In this document: positions 1-5,593 of the stretch, in pieces
Position numbering within the stretch: position 1 is the stretch's first letter
Layout of the letters: each line of letters opens with the position of its first letter
NCBI GenBank assembly: GCA_903820655.1
Contig: CAIJIA010000080.1
Span: forward strand, 1 to 5,594
DNA: 5,594 nt
Direction of reading: 5' to 3'
DNA from: an uncultured Chloroflexota bacterium
Lineage (GTDB): Bacteria; Chloroflexota; Limnocylindria; Limnocylindrales; Limnocylindraceae
Program-made: the position numbers and the translations under genes
Notes under the pieces: model-generated
The model's database searches: none
What the model was told of the DNA's origin: nothing
What the model saw: only the letters and a program-made list of their open reading frames with translations

Positions 1-1
1 C

Positions 2-757
2 CCGGAGCGAGACACCCCCGAAGAGCACGAACGCCTTGGCGAGACGCGCATGGGTGAAATCGCTGCGGCGATGGCGGCGCTCGGAGTAACGCACTTTGAA
101 AACCTCGGCTTCCGTGACTCGGGCATGGTCGGCGACGCAGGCAATGAAGATCCGCGTTCGTACCACCAACACAGCGCCACGGATCTCGACGGCACCACCG
201 AACATCTGGTGCGCATTATTCGTCGCGTGCAGCCCGACGTGATCGCAACGTACGACGACTTTGGTGGATACGGCCACCCCGACCACATTGCCGCAGCGCG
301 TGTTGCGCGCCGCGCGTGGGAGGTTGCTGGCGATCCAACGTGGCACCCCGACGCAGGCCCAGCCTGGTCACCGAAAAAACTCTACGAAGTACGCACACCT
401 GATTCACAACGCGACAAGGTGCTGGCGCTGCTTGAGTCGCGCGGCATTGAATCGTGGTGGAGTGAGCCGAAGGACGTACCGCCAGAAGAACTTGAGAAGT
501 GGCGCCAGTGGCGTGCCGCAATGGCGTGCCCAGACGAACTGATCACCACGCGCATTGACATCACAAAACACCTCGCCGCAAAGCGACGCGCAATTCAAGC
601 GCACGCCACGCAGATCAAGAGCGACGGACCACTGCTCGTGTTGACGGAACAGGACTACATTGATCTAGGCGCGTTTGAGCAGTATCGACTCATCGGAAAC
701 CGCCTTGCGGATTCGCCAGCACTTCCAGAGTCTGATCTGTTTGCAGGACTGCGCTAG
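2..757 (+). CDS. PIG-L/LmbE-family deacetylase, Mca/MshB-like (5' partial)
   Basis: The frame is open through the left edge, so the gene starts outside the window; 251 residues are visible. The family comprises zinc-dependent N-acetyl-sugar deacetylases and amidases. The actinobacterial members MshB and Mca act on GlcNAc-inositol and on mycothiol S-conjugates in the cytoplasm. The second conserved metal motif, GGYGHPDH, is present (HPDH at visible residues 92-95, nt 275-286); its last His is a zinc ligand in MshB. The segments LGFRDSG, AHATQI and the C-terminal ESDLFAGL are also family hallmarks. The N-terminal AHPDDE motif, with the other ligands and the general base, would lie upstream of the window. 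The middle part (AGDPTWHPDAGPAW, then a W-rich segment and DELITTRIDI) recalls Mca more than MshB, so mycothiol S-conjugate amidase is the preferred but unproven reading. An in-frame ATG at 50 is too far into the fold to be the true start. The gene converges on the zinc operon with a 7-nt gap. Confidence 0.85.
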   Translation, partial: PERDTPEEHERLGETRMGEIAAAMAALGVTHFENLGFRDSGMVGDAGNEDPRSYHQHSATDLDGTTEHLVRIIRRVQPDVIATYDDFGGYGHPDHIAAARVARRAWEVAGDPTWHPDAGPAWSPKKLYEVRTPDSQRDKVLALLESRGIESWWSEPKDVPPEELEKWRQWRAAMACPDELITTRIDITKHLAAKRRAIQAHATQIKSDGPLLVLTEQDYIDLGAFEQYRLIGNRLADSPALPESDLFAGLR

Positions 758-764
758 CGACGCG

Positions 765-1619
765 TTAGATCTTGGCTGCGCCCCGTGTGGCATAGAGGCG
801 AGATTGAATTGAAGTGAAGGCAAGCGCAAGCAAGAAGAGCAGCGTCTCCAAGATCACGATTGCGGCTCCTGATGCAATGTCGAGCGAAAAGCTCACATAC
901 AGCCCAACAACGGCAGAAGAAACACCAATGATCGCCGCCACCTGAATCATCGCAGTGAATTTCTTCACGAGCAGCTGCGCGGTGGCTGCAGGTGTCGTAA
1001 TCATCGCCACCACCAACACAATGCCAACCGCTTGCAGGCTGATCACAATCGTGACGGCGATGAGGATCAGCAGCAGGTCATCGAGTCGTCGCACCGGTAG
1101 CCCTGCGGCGCCGGCACCGAGCGGGTCGAATGTGCTGAAGAGCAGCTCCTTCCACAAGAGGCGCAGAACAAGCAGCAGGCCGAAGACAAGCAGGGTGAGC
1201 GCTAGCAGGTCACCAACGCTAATGCCGAGCACATCACCGAAGAGGAAGTGGAAGAGGTCACCAACATAATTCGGGATCGAAGAGAAGATCGCAACGCCGA
1301 GCGCGAACATGCCGGCGAAGAGGACGCCGATGATGGCATCGGAGCGGAGCCCGGATCGGCGCGTAATGGCACCAATGCCGAGCGCCGTGCCGATGGCCGC
1401 AATCGCACCGCCAAGAATGATCGGCGCGCCAACTAGGTAGGCAATCACGATGCCAGGGAAGGCGGCGTGGCTGACGGCGTCGCCGATGAAGCTCATCCCC
1501 TTCAGCACGACAAACGACCCAACGATGGCGCAAGCGACGCCAACGAGCGCACTCGCAATAAGTGCACGAACAAAGAAGTCGTAGGCGAGCGGCGCAAGGA
1601 GAAGGTCGAGCGGGTTCAT
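765..1619 (-). CDS. znuB: Metal (zinc) ABC transporter permease, ZnuB-like
   Basis: This 284-residue inner-membrane permease of the ABC-3 family forms the channel for Zn2+ (or Mn2+) import and would work as a dimer. The sequence is almost wholly hydrophobic, with about 7-9 helices by eye. It carries family motifs: KGMSFIGDAVSHAAFPG near residues 40-56, the segment HFLFGDVLGIS in the middle, and VGIVLVVAMITTPAATA near the end. The length is typical. Its ATG overlaps the stop of the ATPase gene (ATGA at 1616-1619), implying translational coupling, and it is the last gene of the zur-znuACB operon. Family permeases for Zn, Mn and Fe are hard to separate by sequence, so zinc is inferred from the adjoining Zur and from the all-His pocket of the binding protein. 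No terminator hairpin fits in the 7 nt before the convergent gene, so transcripts may run antisense into the deacetylase. Confidence 0.93.
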   Translation of the reverse strand: MNPLDLLLAPLAYDFFVRALIASALVGVACAIVGSFVVLKGMSFIGDAVSHAAFPGIVIAYLVGAPIILGGAIAAIGTALGIGAITRRSGLRSDAIIGVLFAGMFALGVAIFSSIPNYVGDLFHFLFGDVLGISVGDLLALTLLVFGLLLVLRLLWKELLFSTFDPLGAGAAGLPVRRLDDLLLILIAVTIVISLQAVGIVLVVAMITTPAATAQLLVKKFTAMIQVAAIIGVSSAVVGLYVSFSLDIASGAAIVILETLLFLLALAFTSIQSRLYATRGAAKI

Positions 1620-2419
1620 TCGTGTCCCTCGTGTGCACCGTGGGAGTGGTGTGGGTCATCGAGCAGCACCACACCACCGCCGGCGAGTGGAACGAGATGG
1701 CCGCCATAGGTCTTCTCTAGAACCCCCTGATCGAGCACAAGTTGTGCTGGGCCGTGGGCAACGACGCGACCAGCGAGGGCGACCACATCGTGGAAACGCT
1801 GCGCGGCGCAGGCGAGATCGTGCGTAGTGGCCACGACCGTGCGACCGCGCGCCGCCTCGGCGTCAAGGATGTTCATGATCTTCTCCTGCGTCGTGGGATC
1901 AACGCCGGTGACAGGCTCGTCGAGGAGATAGATCTCCGGATCTGCGGCGATCGCACGTGCCAAGAAGACCCTGCGACGCTGACCACCCGAGAGCTCGCCG
2001 ATCTGGCGCTGTGCAAGATCAGCCATATCAACACGCGCGAGCGCATCTGCCACCGCAGCGTGATCGGCGGCGCCGGGTCGGCCGAGCGGTCCAAGCGCTG
2101 GGGTACGACCCATCATCACCACCTCGCCGACCGAGACAGGGAAGCTCCAATCAACCTGCTCGGCCTGCGGCACATACGCAGCACGCTTTGCGTGCAGGCC
2201 AACGGCTGACCCAAGTACCTGCACGCTGCCACTCCACGGCTGCATCAGCCCAGCGATGCACTTCAGCAGCGTTGACTTTCCTCCACCATTCGGGCCGAAG
2301 ATCGCGGTCAGCGAACCTGGTGCAAGGCTGAGCGAGACGCCGCTGATCGCCGCACGATCGCCGTACCCTGCGGTAACGTCAACAAGGTCAATGGCGTTTG
2401 CCTCGCTATTCATTGCCAC
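1616..2419 (-). CDS. znuC: Metal (zinc) ABC transporter ATP-binding protein, ZnuC-like
   Basis: This cytoplasmic ATPase drives metal import through the permease. All nucleotide-binding elements are present in order (267-residue model): Walker A GPNGGGKST at 42-50, Q-loop Gln85 (VPQAEQ), signature LSGGQ at 143-147, Walker B and catalytic Glu in YLLDEP (Glu168), D-loop at about 172-175 and switch His200 (TTHD). The tail is unusual: residues 254-267 carry five His (DDPHHSHGAHEGHE), a likely metal-binding extension. Start: the longest frame opens with GTG at 2419, but ATG at 2413 is two codons inside and equally plausible (265 residues). The stop of znuA lies 6 nt upstream of the GTG and the start of znuB overlaps its stop, so it is translated within one operon. 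Zinc specificity is inferred from context. Confidence 0.95.
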   Translation of the reverse strand: MAMNSEANAIDLVDVTAGYGDRAAISGVSLSLAPGSLTAIFGPNGGGKSTLLKCIAGLMQPWSGSVQVLGSAVGLHAKRAAYVPQAEQVDWSFPVSVGEVVMMGRTPALGPLGRPGAADHAAVADALARVDMADLAQRQIGELSGGQRRRVFLARAIAADPEIYLLDEPVTGVDPTTQEKIMNILDAEAARGRTVVATTHDLACAAQRFHDVVALAGRVVAHGPAQLVLDQGVLEKTYGGHLVPLAGGGVVLLDDPHHSHGAHEGHE

Positions 2420-2428
2420 ATGTTCTCA
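2410..2428 (-). promoter_or_regulatory. Translation-initiation region of znuC with nested starts
   Basis: On the minus strand the znuA stop (TGA, 2428-2426) is followed within 17 nt by three possible starts: ATG at 2421-2419 in another frame, GTG at 2419-2417 and ATG at 2413-2411, the last two in the znuC frame. The out-of-frame ATG would make a three-codon peptide (Met-Trp-Gln) whose TGA overlaps the ATG at 2413 as ATGA. No strong AGGAGG is visible, only a GAG-rich stretch inside the znuA stop region. Translation of znuC therefore probably depends on ribosomes finishing znuA. The role of the mini-ORF is speculative. Confidence 0.35.
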
Positions 2429-3352
2429 TCGCTGCATTGATGCTGCGATCGCTGTCGCATTCGCGCGCATTGCACTGATGTATGTGTCGCCAGGGGCGGC
2501 ACCGAGCGCGTCTGAGTAGAGATCGGCCAGCACCGTGGCACCCGTCTCCGCCGCGATGCTTGTCAGCACCTTGGAGGGGAACTGCACCTCACTAAACACG
2601 GTAGTTACCCCTGACGCGCGGATCGCATCAATGAGCGCGGCGATCTCACGAGCACTCGGATCTTGGCCTGGTGATGCAATTGCGACGCCGACGATCGTGA
2701 TGTTGTATGCCCGAGCAAAATACCCGAATGCATCATGGAAGGTGACGATCTTGCGGTTCTCTTCCGGAATATCTGAGAAGAGCGCACGGACGTCAGCGTC
2801 AAGCTCGTCAAGTGCCGCAAAGCCCTTCGCTGACGCTGAGCGAATAGTATCGGTGAGTTCTGGTTGATCTTGAACGACACGATCTGCAATGCGCTGCACG
2901 TAGTGTGCTGCCCCGATTGGATCAAGCCACACATGCGGGTCGTACGAGTGCGTTGCTCCGGAATCAGCTGGAGCCAGGTAGACCCAGCTGTCTGATGCAT
3001 CAAGCCCCTCGCCGAGGCGCAGCAGATCGCTACTGCTCTTGTGCGCAGCTTCGATTAGCGGGACAACCCACTCATCAAGGCCTAAGCCATTCATGATGAT
3101 GAGATCAGCGGTTGCAATCTTGGCCGCATCAGACGGAGACGGCTCAAAGGTGTGCACATCAATACCGGCCGGAACAATGGAATCAATCTGCACTGAATCA
3201 CCGAGTGCGAGCCGCGCAATATCGGCGAAGACGCTCGTCGTTGCCATCACGCGGTAGCCCGACGTTGAGGCCGCTGGCGAGCCGCTCGAGCCGCCACACG
3301 CTGCGCTCAGAGCAAGAAGCGCAACGAGCGTCGCAACCAGGCGCCGGCTCAT
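2426..3352 (-). CDS. znuA: Zinc ABC transporter substrate-binding lipoprotein, ZnuA-like (cluster A-I)
   Basis: This 308-residue extracytoplasmic protein captures metal and delivers it to the permease. The N-terminus is a lipoprotein signal: basic MSRR, a hydrophobic core, then LSAACGG with Cys19 as the likely lipidated residue, followed by a Gly/Ser linker. The mature protein matches the TroA/ZnuA fold. Candidate ligands are His67 (DVHTFEP), His140 (DPHVWLDP), His206 (TFHDAFGYF) and Asp281 (LYSDALG). A His at the third position is the zinc-type pattern, whereas Mn-binding PsaA-type proteins have Glu there. The His-rich loop seen before DPHVW in many ZnuA proteins is missing; that stretch has only His135. 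Its ATG overlaps the stop of zur (ATGA at 3349-3352), and znuC begins a few nt after its own stop. Zinc is favoured, but manganese binding cannot be ruled out. Confidence 0.93.
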   Translation of the reverse strand: MSRRLVATLVALLALSAACGGSSGSPAASTSGYRVMATTSVFADIARLALGDSVQIDSIVPAGIDVHTFEPSPSDAAKIATADLIIMNGLGLDEWVVPLIEAAHKSSSDLLRLGEGLDASDSWVYLAPADSGATHSYDPHVWLDPIGAAHYVQRIADRVVQDQPELTDTIRSASAKGFAALDELDADVRALFSDIPEENRKIVTFHDAFGYFARAYNITIVGVAIASPGQDPSAREIAALIDAIRASGVTTVFSEVQFPSKVLTSIAAETGATVLADLYSDALGAAPGDTYISAMRANATAIAASMQR

Positions 3353-3780
3353 TGGCGCGGCTCCACGTTCTGGCAGCGAGGGCAGCGACCGAAGAGCTCG
3401 AGCCGATGCGACTGAATTTCGAAACCGGAGCGCCGGGCCGCCTCGGCGGTGACGGCGTCAATGCCGCAGTCATCAACCTCGGAGATTGCGCCGCACGAGA
3501 CACAGACGAGGTGGTGGTGGTGCGACGGCTCGCATGGGACGTAGGCGTGTCGGCCGTCTGGGAGATCAACCCGCTCGACGAGGTTCTGGTCGGCAAGGAG
3601 TTCGAGGAGACGGAAGACGGTGGCGCGTCCGATGCCGAGGCTGCGCTGCTCGGCGTCGGCGAGCAGATCGGCGGCGGTGAAGTGCCCCGTTCGGCGCGCG
3701 ATGAGGGCGGCGAGTTCACGACGCGGCCCGGTAAGGCGGACCCCCGCCTGGTCAAGCGCCTCGAGCAACTCTCGTGCCAT
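3349..3780 (-). CDS. zur: Fur-family zinc-responsive repressor Zur
   Basis: This 143-residue cytoplasmic metalloregulator has an N-terminal winged helix (about 1-80, recognition region GIGRATVFRLLELL at 49-62) and a C-terminal dimerisation/metal domain. The structural zinc site is intact: Cys93-x2-Cys96 and Cys133-x2-Cys136. The sensing region CEPSHHHHLVC (Cys83, His87-90) plus His125 aligns with Mycobacterium tuberculosis FurB/Zur at a constant offset of 7 residues, as I recall that protein (its Cys76, His80-83, His118). The two acidic ligands there, Asp62 and Glu101, correspond to Glu69 and Asp108 here. This fits Zur better than iron-type Fur. It is first in its operon and its start lies 6 nt downstream of a -10 element, so the message may be leaderless. 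A TAGGA seven nt before the ATG could instead be a ribosome-binding site. Autoregulation through the upstream palindrome is inferred. Confidence 0.92.
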   Translation of the reverse strand: MARELLEALDQAGVRLTGPRRELAALIARRTGHFTAADLLADAEQRSLGIGRATVFRLLELLADQNLVERVDLPDGRHAYVPCEPSHHHHLVCVSCGAISEVDDCGIDAVTAEAARRSGFEIQSHRLELFGRCPRCQNVEPRQ

Positions 3781-3786
3781 AGGGGC

Positions 3787-3815
3787 ATCCTATCAGTATT
3801 GAGACTAAGTCTCAA
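3787..3815 (-). promoter_or_regulatory. Promoter of the zur-znuACB operon
   Basis: On the minus strand TTGAGA (3815-3810, 5 of 6 matches to TTGACA) and TAGGAT (3792-3787, TAnnnT type) are separated by exactly 17 nt. The -10 ends 6 nt before the zur ATG, so initiation at the usual distance would fall on the A of the start codon, giving a leaderless mRNA, which is common in Actinobacteria. The -35 lies in one arm of the operator palindrome, so a bound regulator would block polymerase. Confidence 0.6.
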
Positions 3816-3818
3816 TAC
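3796..3818. promoter_or_regulatory. Perfect 11-1-11 palindrome, probable Zur operator
   Basis: The arms GTATTGAGACT and AGTCTCAATAC are exact reverse complements around a single A at 3807. The core TGAGACT-A-AGTCTCA has the 7-1-7 geometry of Fur-family boxes. Its outer TTGAGA/TCTCAA recall iron-Fur boxes, but the inner bases differ from the AT-rich TGATAAT type. The site overlaps the -35 of the zur promoter and starts 15 nt before the zur start codon, a classical repressor position. It is the only such site I see in the window. Its link to Zur rests on position and symmetry. Confidence 0.78.
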
Positions 3819-3860
3819 AAGGTGGCGGGGGCTGATCAGAGGGTGCTGGGCCAGCGCGGG

Positions 3861-3866
3861 TATGAT
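3861..3866 (+). promoter_or_regulatory. -10 element of the dsbA-VKOR transcript
   Basis: TATGAT (5 of 6 matches to TATAAT) ends 6 nt before the ATG at 3873, so the transcript would begin at or next to the start codon and be leaderless. No convincing -35 lies 16-18 nt upstream. This mirrors the spacing at the divergent zur promoter. The operator palindrome centre lies about 66 nt upstream of this start, so Zur is not positioned to block it directly. Confidence 0.5.
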
Positions 3867-3872
3867 TCATCC

Positions 3873-4544
3873 ATGAGCATCATTAAGAACGCACTCGGGA
3901 TTGGCGCAGTCGTCCTTGGCGTGGGTCTCGTCGTGCTCCTCCTCTCGGGCTCCTTCAGCGGGAAGCCAACCGCAAGCGACTCCTTTACCCCCGTTGCGCC
4001 AGTCTTCACCCCAGCCGCCGAGTTCATCGTGGACCGGGGCATTGGCGCGACTGATGCCCCAGTCACTCTTGAGGTGTGGACCGACTTCCAGTGCCCGATC
4101 TGCGGCATCTGGGCGAACGGTAGCGAGCCATTCCTCTACGAGAAGTACATCAAGGGGGGGAAGCTCCGTATTGAGCATCACTTCTTCGCCTTCCTCGGCG
4201 AAGAGTCATTCACTGCCGCTGTTGGCGCTGTATGCGCGGAGAAGCAAGGGAAGTTCTGGGCGTACCACTCGTACCTCTTCGCGAACCAGAACGGTGAGAA
4301 CGAAGGCGGCTTCAGCGCACCCCGACTTCGCATCCTCGCCGGTGCAGCAGGCCTCGATCTGACGCAATGGGACTCATGCATTACCGATCCTACGATTCGT
4401 GCCGATGTGGAGACGGAGAGCGCAGCAGCTCGCGCTGCTGGAGTCACCGGTACACCAACGCTGAAGCTTGGCGATTGGATGCAGGCTGGCATCCCAGCAG
4501 AGGCTGACCTCTACAAGCGTATCGACGACGCGCTCAAGCCGTAA
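3873..4544 (+). CDS. Membrane-anchored DsbA-family thiol:disulfide oxidoreductase
   Basis: This 223-residue protein should insert disulfides into exported proteins. One N-terminal hydrophobic segment (about residues 6-25) serves as uncleaved anchor or signal, followed by a Pro/Ser/Thr-rich linker and a thioredoxin-like domain (thioredoxin_4/DsbA type). The active site is Cys74-Pro-Ile-Cys77 in TDFQCPIC, and the cis-proline loop is GVTGTPT (Pro195). Two further cysteines, Cys121 and Cys169, may form a second structural disulfide as in some Gram-positive DsbAs. The frame extends upstream to a GTG at 3822. I prefer ATG 3873 because the added 17 residues are polar and would precede the hydrophobic segment, and because a -10 element sits 6 nt before this ATG. 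It is followed after 4 nt by the VKOR gene, its likely re-oxidising partner. A run of seven G (4154-4160) sits in the coding region without breaking the frame. Confidence 0.9.
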   Translation: MSIIKNALGIGAVVLGVGLVVLLLSGSFSGKPTASDSFTPVAPVFTPAAEFIVDRGIGATDAPVTLEVWTDFQCPICGIWANGSEPFLYEKYIKGGKLRIEHHFFAFLGEESFTAAVGAVCAEKQGKFWAYHSYLFANQNGENEGGFSAPRLRILAGAAGLDLTQWDSCITDPTIRADVETESAAARAAGVTGTPTLKLGDWMQAGIPAEADLYKRIDDALKP

Positions 4545-4548
4545 CCAC

Positions 4549-4989
4549 ATGCGTGCCGTACGGTTCGGCGCAGTCATCTCCGCCATCGGAACAGTCATTG
4601 CGACCTATCTCCTCGCTATTAGGTATGCAGGCATCCCTGCACTTTGCGGCCCTGCGCTCGGACCCTTTGGCGGCTGCGCCAAAGTTGAGTCATCGGTCTA
4701 CTCCAGCATCGGCCCAATCCCCGTTGCGCTAGTCGGCGTTGTCGGTTCGTTGGTGCTACTTATTGCATCGGTGCACTACCTGCGCACGCGCTCAACAGTC
4801 TCACTGAATATTTGGGTGCTTGCCGCGATTATTGGCGCCGCCATTGAGCTTGTCCTCATTGCAATTCAAGCGTTCGCCATCGGTGCATGGTGCGGGTGGT
4901 GCCTGCTCTACGGAATTACTGTGATTCTCTCTGCTGTTGCGGCCGTCATTGCTGCAGCGCAGGCCGAACGCGCTGCGGCTGCGCGCTAA
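4549..4989 (+). CDS. Vitamin K epoxide reductase (VKOR) family membrane protein
   Basis: This 146-residue protein has about four transmembrane helices. Bacterial VKOR homologues re-oxidise DsbA and pass electrons to quinone, replacing DsbB. The expected cysteines are present: a loop pair Cys33 and Cys43 (ALCGPALGPFGGCAKV) after the first helix, conserved Ser48/Ser49 and the GPIPVALVG turn, then the membrane-embedded active site Trp-Cys115-Gly-Trp-Cys118. The start at ATG 4549 gives a normal VKOR N-terminus; the longer frame back to 4468 runs inside the dsbA gene and adds only polar residues. No Shine-Dalgarno is visible in the 4-nt gap, so translation is probably coupled to dsbA. Its last 44 nt overlap the tail of the convergent regulator gene. 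Confidence 0.9.
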   Translation: MRAVRFGAVISAIGTVIATYLLAIRYAGIPALCGPALGPFGGCAKVESSVYSSIGPIPVALVGVVGSLVLLIASVHYLRTRSTVSLNIWVLAAIIGAAIELVLIAIQAFAIGAWCGWCLLYGITVILSAVAAVIAAAQAERAAAAR

Positions 4990-5593
4990 GTCGTTGCAAC
5001 GCCGGATTCGGCGCAATATCCATTTCGCGTAACGCTGACACTGCTCGCGCCGCCGCTCGACGCGCACCAGCAATCGAGCCACTCTCTTCCAACAGCAGTG
5101 CTAAGTGCTCCAGCATTGCGCCATCTGTTGGATCAATGCGCACGGCGCGTAAGGCAAGATCAATCGCGCGATCAATGTCACCCACGGAATACGCCGCAGC
5201 CATCTCGCGTTCAACGATTGCAAAAATTCCGACGTCAAGTGCGCTTCGATGCTGCTCCGCCCACGGCTCAAACGGAACCTCAACACCGAACGGCCCAAGG
5301 TACGAGTCGAGAAGATCGTCAATCTGGTCTACCCGTGCGCGACGGCGCACCGCATCAAGCGTGCTTCGAAGTCGAGCTGAATCGAAGGTCACGAGATCAA
5401 GGTTGACCGTCACCATCTCGGCCTCATGGCGAATGTACGGCGTGGGAGTTCCTTCTTGGAGCGCGAGATCGTAGTCAGGGTCAAGTGCGCGTCGTAGGTG
5501 ATAGATCGCCTGGTTGAGTGAGTTCAGTCCGGCCTGCGCCTCTGCTTCGGGCCAGAGCGCATCAATTGCCTCATCACGCGTCGCGGCGTGTCG
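4946..5593 (-). CDS. SARP/BTAD-type transcriptional regulator (5' partial)
   Basis: The frame is open to the right edge, so the N-terminus is missing; 215 residues are visible. The first part (TRDEAIDALWPEAEAQAG followed by LNSLNQAIYHLRRALDP, then a short wing around YIRHEAEMVTVNL, visible residues 5-65) matches the second half of the winged-helix domain of SARP/OmpR-C-type activators. The rest (about 71-200) is an alpha-helical bacterial transcriptional activator domain. It has the family's conserved Trp (EPWAEQHR, Trp111) and TPR-like helices (GDIDRAIDLALRAVRIDPTD, then a second repeat). An ATG at 5416 lies inside the fold and is not the start. Such proteins activate nearby genes or are fused to sensor or NTPase domains; here the protein ends soon after the TPRs, at about residue 215. 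The target is unknown. The gene ends 44 nt inside the VKOR gene on the opposite strand. Confidence 0.82.
   Translation of the reverse strand, partial: RHAATRDEAIDALWPEAEAQAGLNSLNQAIYHLRRALDPDYDLALQEGTPTPYIRHEAEMVTVNLDLVTFDSARLRSTLDAVRRRARVDQIDDLLDSYLGPFGVEVPFEPWAEQHRSALDVGIFAIVEREMAAAYSVGDIDRAIDLALRAVRIDPTDGAMLEHLALLLEESGSIAGARRAAARAVSALREMDIAPNPALQRLSAQPQRVRPALQQ

Noticed and set aside
758..764. Terminator between the deacetylase and znuB
   Set aside because: There are only 7 nt between the convergent stops and no hairpin in them.
3198..3815. 205-residue minus-strand frame covering zur in another phase
   Set aside because: It runs through the zur gene and its operator and is Ser/Arg-rich; zur has complete Fur-family motifs in its own frame.
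3845..3855. Short palindrome GCTGG-G-CCAGC in the dsbA promoter region
   Set aside because: It is an 11-nt GC-rich repeat easily expected by chance, with no link to a known operator.
3822..3872. GTG-initiated 17-residue N-terminal extension of the DsbA-like protein
   Set aside because: It would put polar residues before the membrane anchor and the -10 element inside the coding region. ATG 3873 fits better.
3112..3876. Long + strand open frame (254 residues) antisense to zur and znuA
   Set aside because: It lies opposite two clearly real genes, its translation is Arg/Ser/Ala-rich low-complexity without family motifs, and it is explained by codon bias of the minus-strand genes.
4154..4160. 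G7 run in the DsbA-like gene as a phase-variation tract
   Set aside because: The frame is intact, it encodes Lys-Gly-Gly-Lys, and a single 7-nt run is weak evidence for switching.
5000..5013. Hairpin CGCCG-GATT-CGGCG just after the VKOR stop as a terminator
   Set aside because: The stem is only 5 bp, no T-run follows on either strand, and it is within the SARP-like coding region.
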